This document shows positions 15,853-19,413 of a DNA stretch of 19,413 bases, one piece after another. Below the pieces are notes generated by a model. That model made no database searches and was not told where the DNA came from. It saw nothing but the letters and a program-made list of their open reading frames with translations. Source of the stretch: Thiomargarita sp. (GTDB lineage Bacteria > Pseudomonadota > Gammaproteobacteria > Beggiatoales > Beggiatoaceae); assembly GCA_020721025.1 (NCBI GenBank), contig DYNO01000019.1, positions 6,984-26,396 of the forward strand, written 5' to 3'. Position 1 is the stretch's first letter. Each line of letters opens with the position of its first letter. A program made the translations under genes and the position numbers.

Positions 15853-16151
15853 AACTAAATTTTAGGTGAAAGTGATGCAATCTAAGTGAGACTGTATCAA
15901 ATTGGATGCCATTTTTTTGAATGAAGGGAAGTTTTACGGTCGGATGGTGCTTAAATTTTTGTATTTCTGGTAGTTAATAATTATTTGGCAACGATATTTT
16001 TGCTGAAAAATGTTTGGTAGTGCCGCCACACAAGTCAGGATGACAATATTTTTCAGAGATTCAAACCTGTTAGGTTTCAGCAAACCTGACAGGTTGAGAT
16101 GAGCTTTTTACAGTTCCCCAGCTATACGGTAACAATTGGGTCGTGGGTCGG
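15853..16151. other. Intergenic region between coiled-coil gene and M50 gene
   Basis: 299 bp, A/T-rich. It holds the upstream region of the coiled-coil gene and the 3' flank of the M50 gene, including the palindromic repeat at 16063-16095. Nothing else was recognised. Confidence 0.6.
16063..16095. repeat. AACCTGTTAGGTTT-family palindromic repeat, copy 2
   Basis: AAACCTGTTAGGTTTCAGCA followed by AACCTGACAGGTT: two palindromic AACCTGNNAGGTT units in a row that can also pair with each other. It is located 57 bp past the stop of the M50 gene. The unit resembles the AACCTGACAGGTT repeats I recall as dispersed in several bacterial genomes. With copy 1 it shares position (just after a - strand gene) and the central GTTTCAGC. 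Confidence 0.65.
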
Positions 16152-16802
16152 TCACAACAGCCATACCAATGAGCGATAAATTGCTATCATGACGGGAAAC
16201 AATAACTTTTCCAATACTCCAGAAATTAACAATCCAATCAGAATAAACAAGCCAAACGGTTCGAGTTGTCCAAAACTGTCTGCTAAATTACGTGGTAGGA
16301 TGCCGTGTAGCACCCTGCCCCCGTCGAGCGGTAAAATAGGGAGCATATTCAGTACCATCAAGCCAACGTTCACAATGATTCCTGCCCTGCCTACATGCAC
16401 CAGAAATTCTGCTTGGTGAAATGACGGTTGAAGTAAAATCGCTAATTTGATGATAAGTAACCAAAAAATCGCCATCAATAAATTTGCAGTAGGTCCCGCC
16501 AATGCCGTCAATGCCATATCTCGCCGAGCTTGTTTGAACTGACGCACGTCAATAGGCACCGGTTTTGCCCAGCCAAAAATAAATCCAACTTGCAAGGCAA
16601 CCATCGCGAGCGGTAAGATAATTGTGCCAATCGGATCAATGTGTTTGATGGGATTTAAAGTGACTCGTCCCAGTCGATATGCGGTTTTGTCGCCCAGTCG
16701 TAAGGCTGCCCACGCGTGCGCGGCTTCATGTCCGGTGATGGCAAGCAACATGGGGAGCGACCAAATCGCAATTTGTTGTACCACGGTAAAATTTTCAGAC
16801 AT
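16152..16802 (-). CDS. Site-2-protease-like M50 membrane peptidase
   Basis: 216 residues, an all-membrane zinc metallopeptidase of family M50B. The zinc-binding HEAAH (25-29) lies in the first helix, GWAKPVPID (78-86) is the conserved loop, and LNMLPILPLDGGRVL (151-165) supplies the third metal ligand, Asp160. This is the compact form without a PDZ domain, common next to yciO-type genes in proteobacteria. Such enzymes cut substrates within the membrane; the substrate here is unknown. Only 6 bp separate its ATG from the yciO stop, so it is the last gene of the trpE-yciO operon. It is the normal length for the short family. Confidence 0.9.
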   Translation of the reverse strand: MSENFTVVQQIAIWSLPMLLAITGHEAAHAWAALRLGDKTAYRLGRVTLNPIKHIDPIGTIILPLAMVALQVGFIFGWAKPVPIDVRQFKQARRDMALTALAGPTANLLMAIFWLLIIKLAILLQPSFHQAEFLVHVGRAGIIVNVGLMVLNMLPILPLDGGRVLHGILPRNLADSFGQLEPFGLFILIGLLISGVLEKLLFPVMIAIYRSLVWLL

Positions 16803-16808
16803 TCTGTC

Positions 16809-17441
16809 TCATTCCTCAGATAATTCAAGCCGATCCACCGCACCCTTGCCCAAACGCAGCACTTTGGGTACGTCATCGAGGAGGTCTATCACGGTAGTTG
16901 CTTCGATACCACAATTGCCGCCATCAATAATTAAATCAACGTGTTTTTCAAGCTGTTCGCGCACCGCTTCCATATCCGTTTCTGGTTCAGTTTTTCCCGG
17001 CAAGAGTAGGGTGGAACTCATGATCGGTTCGCCCAATTGTTCTAATAAGGCATGGACAATCGGATGATCGGGCACTCGTAAACCTATCGTTTTGCGCTTT
17101 GGATGTTGCAGCCGGCGTGGAACTTCATGGGTGGCGTGCAGAATAAAAGTATAAGCTCCAGGCGTGAAGGCTTTAATCAGTCGAAAGGCGACATTATCCA
17201 CTTTGGCATAGGTGGCAATTTCGGATAAATCACGGCATACTAAGGTAAAATTATGTTCCTTGTCAATTTGACGAATGCGCGCAATCCGTTCCATCGCCAC
17301 TTTATCGCCAATACGACAGCCTATCGCGTAACAGGAATCGGTCGGGTAAATCATCACGCCCCCTTTGCGCATAATCGCCACCGCTTGCGTGATCAGGCGA
17401 ACTTGTGGATTGACGGGGTGAATGGTGAAAAATTGGCTCAC
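16809..17441 (-). CDS. yciO: YciO family protein (Sua5/YrdC/TsaC fold)
   Basis: 210 residues, matching E. coli YciO nearly end to end: MSQFFTIHPVNP, MRKGGVMIYPTDSCYAIGC, MERIARIRQ, HNFTLVCRDLSE, PGAYTFIL, RKTIGLRVPDHP and DLIIDGGNCG are all in order. The fold is that of the threonylcarbamoyl-AMP synthase TsaC/Sua5, with the basic KRKTIGLRVP surface that binds nucleotide or RNA. The YciO branch is distinct from TsaC and its role is less settled. It starts 7 bp after trpE stops and 6 bp before the M50 gene. In E. coli yciO also lies near trpE, so the linkage is old. Confidence 0.93.
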   Translation of the reverse strand: MSQFFTIHPVNPQVRLITQAVAIMRKGGVMIYPTDSCYAIGCRIGDKVAMERIARIRQIDKEHNFTLVCRDLSEIATYAKVDNVAFRLIKAFTPGAYTFILHATHEVPRRLQHPKRKTIGLRVPDHPIVHALLEQLGEPIMSSTLLLPGKTEPETDMEAVREQLEKHVDLIIDGGNCGIEATTVIDLLDDVPKVLRLGKGAVDRLELSEE

Positions 17442-17448
17442 TGCAACC

Positions 17449-18927
17449 TCACTTGGTCATTAATCCGGCGGATGCCATCGTGACGGCGCGAAACATGGCG
17501 CGTCCTTTGTTCAAGGTTTCTTCCCATTCATTTTCTGGAATAGAATCTGCGACAATGCCGGCACCTGCTTGAATATACAGCACATCGTCTTTAATTACCG
17601 CAGTACGAATGGCAATCGCAGTGTCCATATCCCCATGCCATGCAAGATAACCCACCGCGCCACCGTACACCCCGCGTTTCACAGGTTCTAATTCGTCAAT
17701 AATTTCCATCGCTCGAATTTTTGGCGCGCCACTCAGGGTACCGGCGGGAAATGTCGCTCGGAGCACGTCTAATGCTTGATAATGTGGCTGAAGTGTGCCA
17801 GTCACTTGCGATACAATGTGCATGATATGGGAATAACGTTCAACGATCATTTTATCGGTGACTTTGACACTTCCCGTTTCTGCCACCCGTCCTACATCAT
17901 TTCGTCCCAAATCAATCAACATCAGATGTTCAGCCAATTCTTTGGGATCGGCGAGCAATTCCTGTTCTAATCTTCGATCTTCGGCTTCGGTTTTACCGCG
18001 TGGACGCGTTCCCGCAATCGGTCGCACGGTGACTTCCCGATCCTTGACGCGCACCAAAATTTCCGGTGATGAGCCAACAATATGAAAATCTGCAAGATTC
18101 AAGAAAAACATGTACGGCGATGGATTTAAATAACGTAGGGCGCGATAGACATTCAACGGAGGCACTGCACAGGGAATGGACATGCGTTGCGATAAAACCA
18201 CTTGCATGACATCGCCTTCGTGAATATAGTGTTTGATGGTTGCAACTGCGCGCTCAAAATCGGCTTTTTTAAATCCATGCGTGAAATCAGTTTCTTGCAC
18301 TTCAAACGGGGGCGGCGTGGTGTGATAAATCGGTGTATCACGAAGTTGTTGAATCAGTTGATCTAATCGTTGTTGAGCCCGCTGATATGCGTCGGTTGTT
18401 TCGGGATTGGCATGGACGATAAAATAAAGTTTTCCTTTCAAATTATCAAATACCAGCACCTCTTCTGACAGCATGAGCAGGATATCAGGGGTTTCTATGG
18501 GATTGTTTTGTGGTGCATTTGCCAGTCGGGGTTCGACATAACGAATGGTGTCATAGCCAAAATAGCCGACCAAACCGCCAGTGAACGGAGGAATTTCGCC
18601 CAACCGTGGTACTCGAAATTGTTGTTGATATTGTGCAATCCACGACAATGGATCAACCGCTTTGGCATGTTCAACCAATTGATTATCATGAGTTACGCGC
18701 ACGTCTTGTCCAAACACGCGAATCACGGTTTGCGCGGGCAAGCCAATAATGGAATAACGCCCCCATTTTTCGCCACCTTGAATGGATTCCAACAAATAAG
18801 AGTAAGGTGCTTGGGCTAATTTCAGATAGGCACTGAGGGGCGTGTCTAAATCGGCTAAAACTTCACGCAAAATGGGAATACGGTTGTAACCATTTGCTGC
18901 CAGTTGGGAAAATTGTTCAGGAGTCAT
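17449..18927 (-). CDS. trpE: Anthranilate synthase component I
   Basis: TrpE converts chorismate to anthranilate with ammonia or Gln-derived ammonia from TrpG, the first step of tryptophan synthesis. At 492 residues from the chosen start it is of normal length. Visible features are the LLES tryptophan-feedback motif (45-48) in SYLLESIQGGEKWGRYSIIG, then GGLVGYFGYDTIRY, VMQVVLSQRM, PYMFFL, IAGTRPRGKTEAED, LIDLGRNDVGRVA, AGTLSGAPKIRAMEIIDELE and RGVYGGAVGYLAW, the complete chorismate-enzyme core. ATG at 18927 (MTPEQFSQLAANGYNRIP) is preferred because other proteobacterial TrpE proteins begin at this point. An in-frame ATG at 18981 would add 18 unmatched residues. No trpG, D or C is nearby; the downstream partners are yciO and an M50 peptidase. 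Confidence 0.95.
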   Translation of the reverse strand: MTPEQFSQLAANGYNRIPILREVLADLDTPLSAYLKLAQAPYSYLLESIQGGEKWGRYSIIGLPAQTVIRVFGQDVRVTHDNQLVEHAKAVDPLSWIAQYQQQFRVPRLGEIPPFTGGLVGYFGYDTIRYVEPRLANAPQNNPIETPDILLMLSEEVLVFDNLKGKLYFIVHANPETTDAYQRAQQRLDQLIQQLRDTPIYHTTPPPFEVQETDFTHGFKKADFERAVATIKHYIHEGDVMQVVLSQRMSIPCAVPPLNVYRALRYLNPSPYMFFLNLADFHIVGSSPEILVRVKDREVTVRPIAGTRPRGKTEAEDRRLEQELLADPKELAEHLMLIDLGRNDVGRVAETGSVKVTDKMIVERYSHIMHIVSQVTGTLQPHYQALDVLRATFPAGTLSGAPKIRAMEIIDELEPVKRGVYGGAVGYLAWHGDMDTAIAIRTAVIKDDVLYIQAGAGIVADSIPENEWEETLNKGRAMFRAVTMASAGLMTK

Positions 18928-19125
18928 AAGTCGAATCTGTGTCAGAATAACGGGCAAACTGTCGAAGGCGTATGCTATCATAATTTTTAGTATCTATTGC
19001 TGTCATTGCCAAATTCCCGTTGCCATTTCTTCTATGGATTTATAGAACCGATTTGACATCTTTAAGCCATGTAGATTAAGCTGTTTCTATTTTCGTATGA
19101 ACAGCGGTTTAAAAATGTCGTTAAG

Positions 19126-19243
19126 CGTTTGTAAAAAACCAAACGTTATTCACGTCGTCAACATCACTGCTTGATAACTCAAGTCTGAAGTGATTCTTAC
19201 GTGCGTTTAAAGTCTCGCTGATTCTGGTCGCGACTCTAACTAT
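19126..19243 (-). ncRNA. Right end / putative omegaRNA (reRNA) scaffold, copy B
   Basis: 118 bp after the tnpB stop, colinear with 1964-2081 and of the same length. It ends in a perfect 6-bp hairpin at 19126-19145 (CGTTTG, 8-nt loop, CAAACG). In IS200/IS605-type systems this segment encodes the guide RNA scaffold, with the guide beginning in the flank at or beyond 19125, read leftward. The element edge beyond the hairpin cannot be set from two copies. Confidence 0.6.
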
Positions 19244-19413
19244 CTAACGACTATAGTTATTCAGATTAATTGCAGCATTTAAATCTCGGTCAATGACTAA
19301 ACCACAGTCACAACTGAAGATTCTGTCTGCTAATGTCAAATTCTCTTTCTTTGCTCCGCATTTGGAACAAGTTTTACTACTGGGAAAAAATCTATCGGCA
19401 ATGACCACAACGC
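19244..19413 (-). CDS. tnpB: TnpB RNA-guided nuclease, C-terminal part (runs off window)
   Basis: 55 codons plus stop of a tnpB gene whose 5' part lies beyond the window edge. The translation opens VVVIADRFFPSSKTCSKCGA and continues KKENLTLADRIFSCDCG and LVIDRDLNAAINLNNYSR. It shows the four-Cys zinc ribbon (CSKC and CDC) and the RuvC-III Asp in DRDLNAA, the standard TnpB (OrfB_Zn_ribbon) end. No frameshift is seen in this part. TnpB is a guide-RNA-directed DNA nuclease encoded by IS200/IS605 and IS607 elements. Whether the whole gene is intact cannot be judged here. Confidence 0.88.
   Translation of the reverse strand, partial: VVVIADRFFPSSKTCSKCGAKKENLTLADRIFSCDCGLVIDRDLNAAINLNNYSR

Noticed and set aside
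18928..18981. ATG at 18981 as the trpE start
   Set aside because: It adds 18 residues not expected in TrpE; MTPEQFSQLAANGYNRIP from 18927 fits the family start.
19003..19026. Possible trp leader peptide (MATGIWQ, - strand) about 75 bp upstream of trpE
   Set aside because: Only one Trp codon, and no terminator/antiterminator hairpins between it and trpE. An eight-codon frame is easily found by chance.
1..19413. tRNA or rRNA genes
   Set aside because: No cloverleaf-like TTCGA/CCA context or ribosomal RNA sequence was recognised in the intergenic stretches on either strand.
1877..19413. Composite transposon made of the two TnpB ends
   Set aside because: No left ends, no tnpA and no terminal features on the outer side. 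IS200/IS605 elements do not move as inverted-repeat composites. Housekeeping genes fill the interval.

Overview
The window is bacterial and looks gammaproteobacterial. It is A/T-rich chromosome sequence, dense with small palindromic intergenic repeats. The trpE, yciO, murG and M50-peptidase proteins read as gammaproteobacterial homologues. The accessory load (class III cyclase, FixL-type haem PAS, restriction-modification remnants, TnpB element ends) would suit a large-genome sulfur oxidiser such as a member of the Beggiatoaceae/Thiotrichales. That placement is inference, not shown.

Left part (1-9246). A GT-C type membrane glycosyltransferase (49-1839, +) is followed by a decayed TnpB element end (1877-2081, +). 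Next is a C-terminally truncated nuclease-methyltransferase related to type ISP restriction enzymes (2150-3943, -). A stand-alone murG (4085-5161, -) follows, separated from the methyltransferase gene by an 89-bp palindromic element. A divergent promoter region with an ATA microsatellite precedes a + strand operon: a SAM methyltransferase, a polyprenyl-phosphate-type GT2 glycosyltransferase and a small EamA/SMR-like four-helix membrane protein, all overlapping. The last two, with the GT-C protein to the left, could make, flip and use a lipid-linked sugar. A single-chain beta-class DNA methyltransferase fused to an Mrr-like nuclease (7597-9246) closes this half.

Middle (9247-15852). A MITE-like element with 40-bp inverted ends lies between convergent genes. 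A 1012-residue membrane sensor follows (9653-12691, -): periplasmic sensor, HAMP, two PAS domains, class III adenylate cyclase and a short TPR-like tail. Its second PAS carries the haem His and distal Arg of FixL at the right spacing, and its cyclase has the Lys/Thr substrate pair of the bicarbonate-type (IIIb) enzymes. This is the most interesting gene here: a predicted gas-sensing cAMP synthase. A 689-bp gap with two palindromic repeats and a faint coding remnant separates it from an 823-residue Gln-rich coiled-coil protein with an N-terminal membrane anchor or signal peptide.

Right part (15853-19413). trpE, yciO and an M50 site-2-protease-like gene form a tight - strand operon with gaps of 6-7 bp. 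The window ends inside the 3' end of a second, better preserved tnpB gene. Its noncoding right end matches the left copy over 205 bp in inverted orientation, so about 17 kb is bracketed by inverted TnpB/omegaRNA ends.
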